This document shows, piece by piece, positions 18,129 to 27,228 of a DNA stretch of 64,000 nt. The DNA lies in contig NZ_CAMZOK010000001.1 of the NCBI RefSeq assembly GCF_947331465.1, positions 1,426,001 to 1,490,000 on the forward strand, read 5' to 3'. The DNA is from Shimia sp. Alg240-R146 (GTDB lineage: Bacteria; Pseudomonadota; Alphaproteobacteria; Rhodobacterales; Rhodobacteraceae). A program made the position numbers and the translations under genes. Within the stretch, counting starts at the first letter, position 1; each line of letters starts with the position of its first letter. A model generated the notes under the pieces. The model ran no database searches, was not told the DNA's origin, and was given only the letters and a program-made list of their open reading frames with translations.

Positions 18129-18132
18129 AGTG

Positions 18133-19941
18133 TCAGGCTCCAAATACGGTTGCGCCGGTGTCGGCAGATGTCACGGCGTTGCGGAACAGGCCAAAGAGTT
18201 CGCGGCCGGTGCCATGTTGATAGGCAGAAAGGTCGGCAGTGACCACATCACGCTCAAGAAAACCCTCAGCAAGCACTTCGAGCGCGCCTGTGGTGGCGTC
18301 CACCCGCACCATGTCGCCGTCGCGCAGTTTGGCGATTGGGCCACCATCGAGCGCTTCGGGGACCACGTGGATCGCGGACGGAATTTTGCCTGACGCACCG
18401 GACATGCGCCCGTCGGTGACAAGAGCCACTTTTTGACCGCGACCTTGCATGATCGACAGGAACGGCGTCATGGAATGCAGCTCAGGCATGCCGTTGGCTT
18501 TCGGGCCTTGGAAACGGACGACAATCACCACATCCTCAGTCAGCTCGCCAGCTTTGAATGCCTCTTTGGCTTCGTTCTGGTCGTGGAATATGCGGGCAGG
18601 GGCCTCGATCACCCGGTTTTCAGTCGCCACGGCAGAGACTTTCATCACACCGGTGCCGAGGTTGCCGGTCAGGCGCGACAGACCGCCGGTCTCCTGAAAC
18701 GGGTTGTCGGCGGGCCGCACGATTTGCTCGTTCAGGCTGTCTTTGGGGCCTTCGCGCCACGTGAGCGCGCCGTTATCCAAGAAAGGTTCAGACGTGTAGC
18801 TGGCAAGGCCTGCGCCGGTGACGGTCTTGGTGTCGCCGTGCAGATAGCCTGCACCCAAGAGTTGGCCGATCATGTAGCCAAGTCCGCCGGCGGCGTGGAA
18901 ATGGTTCACGTCTGCCAAGCCGTTGGGATAGACGCGCGCGATCAGAGGCACCACGTCGGACAGGTCTGCAAAGTCCTGCCAATCCAGAATGACGCCGCCG
19001 GCGCGGGCCATGGCGATCAGGTGGATCAGAAGGTTGGTAGAGCCGCCCGTGGCCATAAGACCAACAATGCCGTTGGCGTAAGCTTTCTCGTCCAGCACGT
19101 CACAGACCGGCGTATAATCGTTGCCAAGGGCCGACAGCGACAGAGCACGTTTGGCGCCTTCGCGGGTCAGAGCGTCGCGCAGGTCGGTGCCGGGATTAAC
19201 GAAGGAGGAGCCGGGCAGGTGCAGGCCCATGAACTCCATCAGCATCTGGTTGGTGTTGGCGGTGCCGTAGAAGGTGCAGGTGCCCGGGCCGTGATAGGCG
19301 GCCATTTCGGATTTCAGCAGTTCGTCGCGGCCAATCTCTCCGGTCGCGAATTTTTTACGGACTTCGGATTTCTCGTCGTTGGAGATGCCGGAGGTCATCG
19401 GACCTGCAGGCAGGAAGACCGCCGGAAGGTGGCCAAATGCTTGTGCGCCGATGATCAGGCCGGGCACGATCTTGTCGCAAACACCAAGGAAGACGGTTGC
19501 GTCAAACACATTGTGCGACAGGGCCACGCCAACGCCCATTGCAATGGCGTCGCGCGAGAAAAGAGAGAGCTCCATGCCCGCTTCACCTTGGGTGACGCCG
19601 TCACACATGGCCGGAACGCCGCCCGCGACCTGTGCGGTGCCGCCAATGGTGCGGACTGCTTCCTTGATGGCGGCAGGATAGGTTTCAAACGGCTGGTGCG
19701 CCGAGAGCATATCGTTGTAAGCGGTAACGATGCCAAGATGACCAGCGCTTTGCGTTGCGAGCGCGTCTTGGTCTTCGCCGGTTGCCGCATAAGTGTGGGC
19801 CTGACCGGAACACGACAGATGCGCGCGGGCGGGGCCTTGTTTGCGGGCCTGGGCCATCCGCGCGAGATACGCGCCGCGGGTTGGCGCGCTGCGGGCGATG
19901 ATGCGGTCTGTGACCGCCTGCAAAGTTGGGTGGATCGGCAT
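18133..19941 (-). CDS. edd: Phosphogluconate dehydratase
   Basis: 602 residues, the standard length. It dehydrates 6-phosphogluconate to KDPG using a [4Fe-4S] cluster in the dihydroxyacid dehydratase/Edd family. Visible marks are the N-terminal [22 protein letters not shown], the cluster region [20 protein letters not shown] and [17 protein letters not shown] near the end. It is 41 bases downstream of zwf and four bases upstream of eda. Confidence 0.97.
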   Translation of the reverse strand: MPIHPTLQAVTDRIIARSAPTRGAYLARMAQARKQGPARAHLSCSGQAHTYAATGEDQDALATQSAGHLGIVTAYNDMLSAHQPFETYPAAIKEAVRTIGGTAQVAGGVPAMCDGVTQGEAGMELSLFSRDAIAMGVGVALSHNVFDATVFLGVCDKIVPGLIIGAQAFGHLPAVFLPAGPMTSGISNDEKSEVRKKFATGEIGRDELLKSEMAAYHGPGTCTFYGTANTNQMLMEFMGLHLPGSSFVNPGTDLRDALTREGAKRALSLSALGNDYTPVCDVLDEKAYANGIVGLMATGGSTNLLIHLIAMARAGGVILDWQDFADLSDVVPLIARVYPNGLADVNHFHAAGGLGYMIGQLLGAGYLHGDTKTVTGAGLASYTSEPFLDNGALTWREGPKDSLNEQIVRPADNPFQETGGLSRLTGNLGTGVMKVSAVATENRVIEAPARIFHDQNEAKEAFKAGELTEDVVIVVRFQGPKANGMPELHSMTPFLSIMQGRGQKVALVTDGRMSGASGKIPSAIHVVPEALDGGPIAKLRDGDMVRVDATTGALEVLAEGFLERDVVTADLSAYQHGTGRELFGLFRNAVTSADTGATVFGA

Positions 19942-19982
19942 GGGAGCCTTCCTTCCTGATAAATCGCGTCTGTTTGGTGGCG

Positions 19983-21437
19983 TCAGGCGCCAATTGGGCG
20001 CCAGCGGCGTCCGTCGCGGTGCAAGAGCATAAGGGCTTCTTCGGGGCCGGAACTGCCGACATCATAAGGCACAGGGCGTTTGCCACTTTCTTGCCAATTG
20101 GCAATCAACGGGTCTGCCCAGCTCCAGGCAGCTTCGACTTCGTCTCCACGCATGAACAGCGTCTGATCGCCGCGGATCACGTCCATGATCAGCCGCTCGT
20201 AGGCGTCCTGCGTGTGCAAATCGGAACCAAGCGCGTCGGCGAATGTCATGTCCATATCGACCTCAGTCAGGCGCATGCCGCCGGGACCGGGTTCTTTGAT
20301 AGTGGTGCGCAGCGTGATGCCTTCGTCCGGTTGCAGACGGATGATCAGGGCGTTGCCTTTGCGTCCCTCCATCGGATTGGGAAATATCATGTGCGGCGGA
20401 TCGCGGAAAACCACAGTGATCTCGCTGACGCGGTCGCGAAGGCGTTTGCCGGTGCGCAAATAAAACGGTGTGCCGGCCCACCGCCAGTTGGCTATTTTGA
20501 GCTTCATGGCAATAAAGCTCTCGGTGCGGCTGTCGTCGTTTTCTACGTCTTCAAAATAGCTTGGTGCGTCGCGCCCTGCACGATATTGCCCGCGCACGAC
20601 GTCTTCGCTTTTGACCGGATCGAGCGCTTCGATCACCTTGACCTTTTCGTCGCGCACAGAATTGGAGGCAAATTTGGAAGGCGGCTCCATCGCGGTGAGG
20701 CACAAGAGCTGCATTAGGTGGTTTTGCACCATGTCACGCATTGCGCCGGATTGATCGTAGTAGCCGCCACGTCCGCCGACGCCGAGGCTTTCGGCGACGG
20801 TGATTTGGACATGGTCGATGTGTGTCGAATTCCACAACGGCTCAAACAAAGAATTGGCAAAGCGCAACGCCATGAGGTTTTGGACGGTTTCTTTGCCCAG
20901 ATAGTGGTCGATGCGATAGATTTGGTGCTCGGAAAAGTGGCGCAACAAATCCGTGTTCAGGGCTTGGGCTGAGGCGAGGTCGTGCCCGAAGGGCTTTTCC
21001 ACAACAATGCGACTTTCGGGCGTGGCGACGCCGTGGATGCTGAGCCGTTCAGCGATGGCACCAAAGAGCGATGGTGACACTGACAAATAGAACGTGCGGA
21101 TCACATCTTCGCGCAAGATACCTTTGAGCGCGTCCCAACCAGTGTCACCCATAGCGTCGATGTGGACATATTCCAGCCGGTCAAGAAAGGCTGTGAGCAT
21201 GTCGGCAGGACGATGTTCTTCGTCGAGGAATTCGGTGAGGGCCGCGCCAATCACTTTGCGGAATTCGGCGCTGTCAAAGTCGGAGCGGGCGGACCCGATG
21301 ATGCGCGCGCCTTCGGGCATTTGGCCCGATTTGAAGCGCAGGAACAGGCCCGGCAGGATCTTGCGCCGGGCCAGATCACCCGTCGCGCCGAAGATCACCA
21401 GATCGAATGGGGATACCGGGATGACGCGAGCGACCAT
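19983..21437 (-). CDS. zwf: Glucose-6-phosphate 1-dehydrogenase
   Basis: 484 residues. The Rossmann loop [11 protein letters not shown] near the N-terminus binds NADP, and the active-site motif RIDHYLGKE is intact (its histidine and lysine hold substrate). It feeds glucose 6-phosphate into the Entner-Doudoroff route of the next two genes. Six bases separate it from the gap stop upstream. The start [17 protein letters not shown] agrees with the family. Confidence 0.97.
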   Translation of the reverse strand: MVARVIPVSPFDLVIFGATGDLARRKILPGLFLRFKSGQMPEGARIIGSARSDFDSAEFRKVIGAALTEFLDEEHRPADMLTAFLDRLEYVHIDAMGDTGWDALKGILREDVIRTFYLSVSPSLFGAIAERLSIHGVATPESRIVVEKPFGHDLASAQALNTDLLRHFSEHQIYRIDHYLGKETVQNLMALRFANSLFEPLWNSTHIDHVQITVAESLGVGGRGGYYDQSGAMRDMVQNHLMQLLCLTAMEPPSKFASNSVRDEKVKVIEALDPVKSEDVVRGQYRAGRDAPSYFEDVENDDSRTESFIAMKLKIANWRWAGTPFYLRTGKRLRDRVSEITVVFRDPPHMIFPNPMEGRKGNALIIRLQPDEGITLRTTIKEPGPGGMRLTEVDMDMTFADALGSDLHTQDAYERLIMDVIRGDQTLFMRGDEVEAAWSWADPLIANWQESGKRPVPYDVGSSGPEEALMLLHRDGRRWRPIGA

Positions 21438-21443
21438 GTGTTC

Positions 21444-22451
21444 TTACCCTTTAAGCAATGCGGCGATGCGCCGGCCGGTGTCGAGCATGCGGTTGGAGAA
21501 CCCCCACTCGTTGTCATACCAGCTTACCACACGCACGAGGCCTTCGTCTGTGACGCTTGTTTGCGCCGGGGCAAAAATAGAAGAATGCGGATCGTGGTTG
21601 AAATCGATCGACACGAGCGGCGCGTCTTCATACCCAAGTACGCCCTTGAGGGGGCCTTCGGCGGCGGCTTTCATGGCGGCGTTGATGGCGTCCGTGGATG
21701 TGGTTTTCTCTGGTACGATCACCAGATCCACCATCGAAACATTGGCTGTGGGCACACGAATGGCGGAGCCTTCGAGTTTGCCTGCGAGTTCTGGCAGCAC
21801 CAGAGAGATCGCGCGGGCGGCGCCGGTGGACGTGGGGATCATCGACAATGCCGCGGCGCGGGCGCGGTAAAGATCCTTGTGGTTTGTGTCATGCGTCGGC
21901 TGATCCCCGGTATAGGCGTGGATCGTCGTCATGTAGCCGGTTTTGATGCCGACGGTGTCCTTAAGGACCTGCGCGACGGGCGCCAAACAGTTGGTGGTGC
22001 AGGATGCGTTGGAGACGATAATGTCATCCGCTGTGAGCGTGTCGTCGTTCACGCCAAACACGATGGTTTTGTCAGCATCTTTGCCCGGCGCGGAAACCAG
22101 CACACGTTTCGCGCCGCTTTTCAGGATCAGCTCTGCCTTGTCTTTGGCCGTGAAAATACCAGTACATTCAAAGGCAACATCCACGTCGGACCAAGGCAGT
22201 TCTTCGGGGTTGCGGATCGCGGTGAGACGGATCGATTGAGCGCCGACGGTCATGACGTCGCCGTCCAGCGAGACATCGGCGTTCAGGCGGCCGTGTACGC
22301 TGTCGTATTTCAGAAGGTGAACGAGGTGGTCGTTGGGGGACAGATCGTTGATCGCCACAACCTCGATATCATTTGCGCCGCTTTCGATCAGGGCCCGCAA
22401 AACGCCGCGGCCGATGCGGCCGAAACCGTTGATTGCAATCTTCGTGGTCAT
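21444..22451 (-). CDS. gap: Type I glyceraldehyde-3-phosphate dehydrogenase
   Basis: 335 residues with the catalytic cysteine motif SNASCTTNC, NAD-binding INGFGRIGRGVLRA, and the WYDNEWGFSNRM end. AGGAGTTTTAGG lies upstream of the ATG. As first gene of gap-zwf-edd-eda it handles the glyceraldehyde 3-phosphate made by Eda. It is divergent from the LacI-type regulator, and the space between them holds two palindromes. Confidence 0.96.
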   Translation of the reverse strand: MTTKIAINGFGRIGRGVLRALIESGANDIEVVAINDLSPNDHLVHLLKYDSVHGRLNADVSLDGDVMTVGAQSIRLTAIRNPEELPWSDVDVAFECTGIFTAKDKAELILKSGAKRVLVSAPGKDADKTIVFGVNDDTLTADDIIVSNASCTTNCLAPVAQVLKDTVGIKTGYMTTIHAYTGDQPTHDTNHKDLYRARAAALSMIPTSTGAARAISLVLPELAGKLEGSAIRVPTANVSMVDLVIVPEKTTSTDAINAAMKAAAEGPLKGVLGYEDAPLVSIDFNHDPHSSIFAPAQTSVTDEGLVRVVSWYDNEWGFSNRMLDTGRRIAALLKG

Positions 22452-22476
22452 CCTAAAACTCCTAACCCGTAGACAA

Positions 22477-22513
22477 GCGCAAATCGATTGCGCTACCGTT
22501 AGCGCTATCGGTA
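22477..22513. promoter_or_regulatory. Paired palindromes, candidate LacI-type operators
   Basis: Two adjacent palindromes lie in the gap/lacI divergent region. The first is gcgcaa-atcga-ttgcgc (22477-22493). The second, taccgttagc-gctatcggta (22494-22513), matches its own reverse complement except at one symmetric pair and has the core TAGCGCTA expected for LacI-family regulators; CceR of Rhodobacter, which controls Entner-Doudoroff genes, binds a site with such a core. Binding by the neighbouring LacI protein is inferred. Confidence 0.65.
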
Positions 22514-22608
22514 TACGCGTCCGAATTAATAATCAAGGGGATTGCGGCACAGTTTCCATCACAAGTTTTAAGCTTGCGGTTTGGGGGCAGGTGTCAGAGC
22601 ATCGCGCC

Positions 22609-23598
22609 ATGGGGAAAAAGCTTCTTTTGAAAGACATCGCCAATTTGGCTGGTGTGAGCGAAATGACCGCGTCGCGGGCGTTGCGGGGCGCACCGGATGT
22701 GTCTGTACGCACACGCGAAAAAGTCGAGCAGATCGCCAAAGACGTTGGGTATGTGCCCAATCGCATCGCGGGCGCGCTGGCGTCTAATAAGGTCAATCTT
22801 GTTGGTGTGGTGGTGCCGAGCCTGAATTCGTCGGTGTTCCCTGAGGTTTTGTCCGGTATTTCTTCGAAGCTGAAAGACACGCCGCTTAAGCCGGTGATCG
22901 GAGTCACGGCTTATGATTTGGACGAAGAAGAAGAAGTGATCCGCGAGATGCTGAGCTGGCGTCCGGCGGGCATTGTTGTTGCCGGGCTGGAACATACAGA
23001 CGCCGCGCGCAAAATGATGGCGAATGCGGATTGTCCGGTGGTTGAAGTAATGGATGTCGACGGAGATCCGGTCCGCCATTGTGTGGGCATTTCCCATCTG
23101 GCGGCCGGTCGGGCAATGGCGCGGGAAATTCTGGACGCAGGGTATCGGCGGATCGGGTTCATCGGGACAAAGATGCCGCAGGATTTCCGGGCTGAAAAAC
23201 GTTTGGCCGGTTTTTTGCAAGAACTTGAAAAGGCGGGTGTTTTGCTGGCCGATCAGGAATTGTACTCGGGTGCCTCGTCGATCGAAAACGGGCACCTGCT
23301 GACCAAAGACTTGTTGGCGCGGACGCCGGATCTGGAGTGTTTGTATTTCAGCAGCGATGTGATGAGCGTTGGCGCCTATATGCATTGCGTTGCCGCCGGA
23401 ATCTCGGTGCCGGATCAATTGGCTTTGGCGGGGTTTAATAACTTGAACCTGCTGCGCGGGCTGCCGATAAAGCTTGCAACAACGGACGCGCATCGGCTTG
23501 CGATTGGTGAGGCGGCGGCGCAAATTATTCTGGACGCGCCCAACGCCGCGCAATTGGTCCAGTTGGAGCCTCAAGCCATTCGCGGTCAATCGCTCTAG
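22609..23598 (+). CDS. LacI-family regulator of the Entner-Doudoroff operon
   Basis: 329 residues from the ATG at 22609; an in-frame GTG at 22591 with GGGGG before it is an alternative start. The N-terminal helix-turn-helix and hinge (LKDIANLAGVSEMTASRALRG, then NRIAGALASNK) are typical of LacI/GntR proteins, followed by a periplasmic-binding-like ligand domain (VGVVVPSLNSSVFPEV, GYRRIGFIGTK). Divergent from gap-zwf-edd-eda, it probably represses that operon and senses a sugar acid or sugar phosphate. It may be the counterpart of CceR/GntR regulators; this is not certain. It ends overlapping the convergent cbiX-like gene by four bases. Confidence 0.88.
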   Translation: MGKKLLLKDIANLAGVSEMTASRALRGAPDVSVRTREKVEQIAKDVGYVPNRIAGALASNKVNLVGVVVPSLNSSVFPEVLSGISSKLKDTPLKPVIGVTAYDLDEEEEVIREMLSWRPAGIVVAGLEHTDAARKMMANADCPVVEVMDVDGDPVRHCVGISHLAAGRAMAREILDAGYRRIGFIGTKMPQDFRAEKRLAGFLQELEKAGVLLADQELYSGASSIENGHLLTKDLLARTPDLECLYFSSDVMSVGAYMHCVAAGISVPDQLALAGFNNLNLLRGLPIKLATTDAHRLAIGEAAAQIILDAPNAAQLVQLEPQAIRGQSL

Positions 23599-24305
23599 GC
23601 GTTTTTACGTGACTCTTTAAGGGCTTGTGCGACCAACGCGGGCAAAGCTGCTGCGTGGCCCAATGGCGGTAGGCGAAGACCGGAAAAGCCGGCTGCGTCG
23701 AGGGCTTGTGGGATGTCAAACTTGCAATGCCCCCCTTCGAGGGCGAAAAACGGCAGGCACATGGCACGGTCGCCAAGGTCGCGGGCGGCGTCAAATATGA
23801 AGGGGCTTTCTTCGATAAGTCCCTGAACAATATCAATTTCTGGCAGCAACTCAGCGAGAGTACCGGCGAAATTTCGGGTAGATAGCGCGGCCTTGTCACC
23901 TTTGGCGGAGCCATGACCTGCGAGCAGGAGGTGCGTTTCGGATTCGGCCCAGTTTTGCGCGCTGAGATGATCTTGGATCAAAGCGGCGGCGAGGGGAGGC
24001 AGTTCGGAGTGGAACCCCAGCGGCGGTAAAATGCGCAGGTTCTGCCCCTTCAAGCGCCGCGGCAGGACGCGGCCGACAAACCATCCGTCAGCCATGAACA
24101 TCGGAAAGACCATTGCACCGTCATTCAAATTAAGCGCTTGATTTTCAAGGGCTTCCGGCTTGGCGATGGTGGCAGATTTTATGGCCCAATCCGGTAGCAA
24201 AGCGGCGACTTGCGCCGCAAATTCAGCCAGCCAAAGTTCGGGCGGTTCGGGATCTGAGGGCTGGCCGTGCGCTACGATCAGCGCCTGTTTTGGGGGTGTG
24301 GTCAT
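23595..24305 (-). CDS. CbiX/SirB-like sirohydrochlorin chelatase family protein
   Basis: 236 residues. Two related halves begin with KQALIVAHGQPSDP and HLLLAGHGSAKGD; the AHG and GHGS histidines are the metal-chelation positions of the CbiX/SirB class II chelatases, which insert cobalt or iron into sirohydrochlorin. Substrate metal and even activity are uncertain, since no cobalamin or siroheme gene is adjacent. It overlaps the upstream DUF4202 gene by four bases, so the two are coupled. Confidence 0.75.
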   Translation of the reverse strand: MTTPPKQALIVAHGQPSDPEPPELWLAEFAAQVAALLPDWAIKSATIAKPEALENQALNLNDGAMVFPMFMADGWFVGRVLPRRLKGQNLRILPPLGFHSELPPLAAALIQDHLSAQNWAESETHLLLAGHGSAKGDKAALSTRNFAGTLAELLPEIDIVQGLIEESPFIFDAARDLGDRAMCLPFFALEGGHCKFDIPQALDAAGFSGLRLPPLGHAAALPALVAQALKESRKNA

Positions 24306-24862
24306 ACGTCGAAAGCGGCCGCCAGATCAGCAGGCAGGTCGAATTCCGCAAGCGCGCGGACGCGGGCTTCGGCGGACATTTTGCGTGCAGTCTTGGCAAC
24401 GATATCGAGAATTTTTTCAGGCGAATGCTTACCGGAAAACGGAGCGAAATACCATTTGATGAAGACAAAACAGATAATGTCCTCAAGGGCTTGCACCTGA
24501 TCGTTGCGCTTGATGCCTTCTTTGCGCAACATGGCGGAAGCCTCGGCAATCTCATCTTCGCCATATCCGGCCTCGGCCATGAGTTCCCCCACACGTGTGG
24601 CATGATGCGCGCCAAGGTCGCGGCGCCATTTCAGATAGCCAGCGCGGCCTTCGGGGAAATCGGCGCGTTTCAGCACCCAGCGCTCGGTGTGCTGACCGCG
24701 GGCCGCAATCTGTAACACCTCGGAAGCATTGGGAAAAAGTCGATCACACTCGGCGCTCATGCGTTGACCGTAAAGCAAATCTTCGGGCTGACCTTCGTCC
24801 ATGCGGTGGTCTTTTGCATTGGCAGCATCAATGGCGGCGAGGACGGTGTCTAACTTGGACAT
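24302..24862 (-). CDS. DUF4202 domain protein
   Basis: 186 residues matching the DUF4202 family: LYGQRMSAECDRLFPNASEVLQIAARGQHTERW followed by RAGYLKWRRDL, a helical HD-like arrangement with conserved histidines but no demonstrated reaction. It is translated together with the CbiX-like chelatase, which suggests a link to tetrapyrrole or siroheme-dependent metabolism. A 35-bp dispersed repeat lies 65 bases upstream of its start. Confidence 0.8.
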   Translation of the reverse strand: MSKLDTVLAAIDAANAKDHRMDEGQPEDLLYGQRMSAECDRLFPNASEVLQIAARGQHTERWVLKRADFPEGRAGYLKWRRDLGAHHATRVGELMAEAGYGEDEIAEASAMLRKEGIKRNDQVQALEDIICFVFIKWYFAPFSGKHSPEKILDIVAKTARKMSAEARVRALAEFDLPADLAAAFDV

Positions 24863-24926
24863 GGGGCGCTCCGGTTGAAAGGTTTGGGGTGAATTTAGAG
24901 CGTGACGGAGACGGGCGAAAGGGCTG

Positions 24927-24961
24927 TCTGCATCGCGTCGGTATTGCCTCGGTAACGCGAC
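24927..24961. repeat. Dispersed 35-bp intergenic repeat, copy A
   Basis: This segment matches 50171-50205 at 30 of 35 positions. It contains the internal repeat GTCGGTATT followed by CTCGGTA about 11 bases later. Both copies lie between two minus-strand genes, just 5' of the downstream one. Function unknown. Confidence 0.6.
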
Positions 24962-25013
24962 GTTGTCGTTTGGCAGCTTTCTGAGCGCGGCGGAGGGCGA
25001 GCAGTGGCCGACT

Positions 25014-27227
25014 TTAGGTTTTTAAATCTGGAGCAACATGGGTTTCGAGCGCGGCCCGCAGAGCATCGAGATCCAGGGGTTTGTAGAGCAGCGGGGCGTT
25101 GAGCGCGGCGGCATCGGATTGCACGATGGGGTCACGGTTGGCGGTGATCACCACAGCCGGCAGCGCGCCGTAGGTGGCGCGCAAATCAGCGATCAGGCCA
25201 GTGCCGGTTGCGCCGTCGTCCAGCTGATGGTCGGCAAGGATCACGTCCGGGGCGATGTCGATTTCTTGAAGAAGCGCGACCGCCTCAGCATACCCTTCGC
25301 AGGCCAGCACATCCGCCCCCCAGTTCTCAAGTGTCATGGATATGGCGTTGCGCAGGTCGGTGTCGTTTTCCACCAACAGCACAATCCGGTGTGTCAGCGG
25401 CGTTTCTGCGATGCGGTCTTCTACCGCAGCGACGGACGCATGGCTGGGGGCAGCCAAAGGCAAATCGACAGAGATCCGGGTGCCAGAACCGGGGGTGGAT
25501 TGCAGCGTTAACGGGTGATCCAGCAGGCGGCAGGCGCGGTCGACAATCGCGAGACCGAGGCCAAGCCCCTCGGCGGGGCTGGCGGCGGCGTTGACGCGGT
25601 GAAATTCGTCAAAGACTTTGTCCTGTTGTTCCGGTGGAATGCCGGGGCCAGTGTCGTGGACGGTGACCACGACGCGATTGCGTTGGTGTCTGACGGTCAC
25701 CGACACGTTGCCTTGATCAGTATAGCGCAAGGCGTTGGAGATCAGGTTTTGCAAAATGCGGCGCAGGTAGGTGGCGTCGGACGTCACATGCGCCGCCTGC
25801 GAATTCACATCAAAGCGCAGTCCCTTGACAGCGGCCAGCGGGGCCATTTCATCGTGGAGTTGATGCAGCATCACGTCGATCGGGATTTCGGTGACATGCA
25901 CCGCGGCGCGGCCTGAATCCAGTCGCGAGATGTCCAGCAATGCGCCAAGGATGTGTTCGACGCTTTGCAAGGCGTTGCTGGCTTTGGAGAGGCGTTCGCG
26001 TTGGTCCGCGTCGGTCAGATCGGTGTCAAGCGACGCCATATATAGTTTGGCGGCGGACAGAGGTTGCAGCAGGTCATGACTGGCGGCGGCAACGAAGCGC
26101 GACTTGGAAGCATTGGCGCGTTCGGCCTCGGCCAGAGCGGCCTCCAGTTCCAGCGTGCGTTCGGTTACACGCTGCTCCAGTGTTTCATTGACCTGTGAAA
26201 TTGCGCGTATGGCGGCGCGTTCGGCGGTGATGTCGGTGAAGGAAATCACAAAGCCGCCGTCTGGCATTTGTTGGGCAAAGACCGCAAGAGTGCGGTCCTG
26301 ACCTATTTCAACCTCGAAGTTGAGCGGCGCACGGCGGCCTTTGCGGGCGGTCCAATGCGGGAGAGCTTCGGCATCTTGCGCAGAGGCAAAGGACACTTTG
26401 CGACGGAGTTGGTCAAAGATGGAGCCAAAGGTCTGCCCGACACGGAAGCGGCCGATCTGTATGGAGAGCAGTTCGCTCATGCGGCGGTTCCAGCCCACAA
26501 GGCGGGCCTCAGAATCAAAGATGCCAACGCCTTGGTTGAGATGCTCCAGCGTGGCTTTGATCAGCTGAGCCTGATCGTCCTTGAGACGTTCGCGTTCCTG
26601 ACGTTCCAGCAACATCATGTCGGTCACGTCGGTTTGCAAAACCACAGTGCCGCCGTCGCGCGTGCGATGTTCGCTGACTTGTAGCCAGCGATCGCCTGCC
26701 ATGCGGGCGTTGAACACCACGTGTTGTTCTTTGTGGCGTGCCATGCGTTGGGCGGCCCATTGCGCGGGGGTCTCGCCGTCGGGCAATTCCAGGTGCGGGC
26801 TTTGGGAGACAAGGTGCACGTAGTCACGGAAGGGCAGGCCTGGCTGAAAGCGGGTGTGCACGTCGCGCATGTGTTTGCCGAAGCGCGAGTTGCACATGAC
26901 GAGGTTTTCGTCGGCGTCAAAAAGAGCAAAGCCTTCTTGTACCGTTTCGATGGCGTTTGCGAGGTTGGCGCGGGCGGCTTCGGCCTCGGCGTTGGCTGTG
27001 GCCAGCTGGGCGTTGGAGGAATTGAGCAGGTCCAGCGCGTGTTCGAGTTCGCGGGTGCGGGCGCGGACTTCTTCTTCGAGCATCACGGCGCGCTCGAACT
27101 GTGCGTAGGCCATGCCGGAGGTGTCGGGACCTTGTTCGGCGCGGCGCATCAGCGTGTCGACAATGGTGAGCAGTTTCTCGTTTTGCCGCACAAGCGTGTC
27201 GGTTGGATTGATCAGCGAATTGGCCAT
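25014..27227 (-). CDS. PAS-domain hybrid histidine kinase/response regulator (NahK-like)
   Basis: 737 residues. Order: N-terminal coiled coil (about 25-95), a first PAS domain (about 95-210), a second PAS domain (about 225-345), a second short coiled coil, HisKA with phospho-acceptor in AAASHDLLQPLSAA (about 385), HATPase with NALRYTDQG, DTGPGIPPEQ and GLGLAIV, then a C-terminal receiver domain with the aspartate in ILADHQLDD. No membrane segment, so it is cytoplasmic. It starts one base after the FIST gene stop and lies downstream of a LuxR-type regulator; the arrangement resembles NosP-NahK, where a FIST hemoprotein controls the kinase. Confidence 0.9.
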   Translation of the reverse strand: MANSLINPTDTLVRQNEKLLTIVDTLMRRAEQGPDTSGMAYAQFERAVMLEEEVRARTRELEHALDLLNSSNAQLATANAEAEAARANLANAIETVQEGFALFDADENLVMCNSRFGKHMRDVHTRFQPGLPFRDYVHLVSQSPHLELPDGETPAQWAAQRMARHKEQHVVFNARMAGDRWLQVSEHRTRDGGTVVLQTDVTDMMLLERQERERLKDDQAQLIKATLEHLNQGVGIFDSEARLVGWNRRMSELLSIQIGRFRVGQTFGSIFDQLRRKVSFASAQDAEALPHWTARKGRRAPLNFEVEIGQDRTLAVFAQQMPDGGFVISFTDITAERAAIRAISQVNETLEQRVTERTLELEAALAEAERANASKSRFVAAASHDLLQPLSAAKLYMASLDTDLTDADQRERLSKASNALQSVEHILGALLDISRLDSGRAAVHVTEIPIDVMLHQLHDEMAPLAAVKGLRFDVNSQAAHVTSDATYLRRILQNLISNALRYTDQGNVSVTVRHQRNRVVVTVHDTGPGIPPEQQDKVFDEFHRVNAAASPAEGLGLGLAIVDRACRLLDHPLTLQSTPGSGTRISVDLPLAAPSHASVAAVEDRIAETPLTHRIVLLVENDTDLRNAISMTLENWGADVLACEGYAEAVALLQEIDIAPDVILADHQLDDGATGTGLIADLRATYGALPAVVITANRDPIVQSDAAALNAPLLYKPLDLDALRAALETHVAPDLKT

Positions 27228-27228
27228 A

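Noticed and set aside
18433-19959. Open frame of about 508 codons on the plus strand
   Set aside because: Antisense shadow of edd; composition is biased and there is no ribosome site or domain.
21162-22472. Open frame of 436 codons on the plus strand
   Set aside because: Antisense to zwf and gap, same type of shadow.
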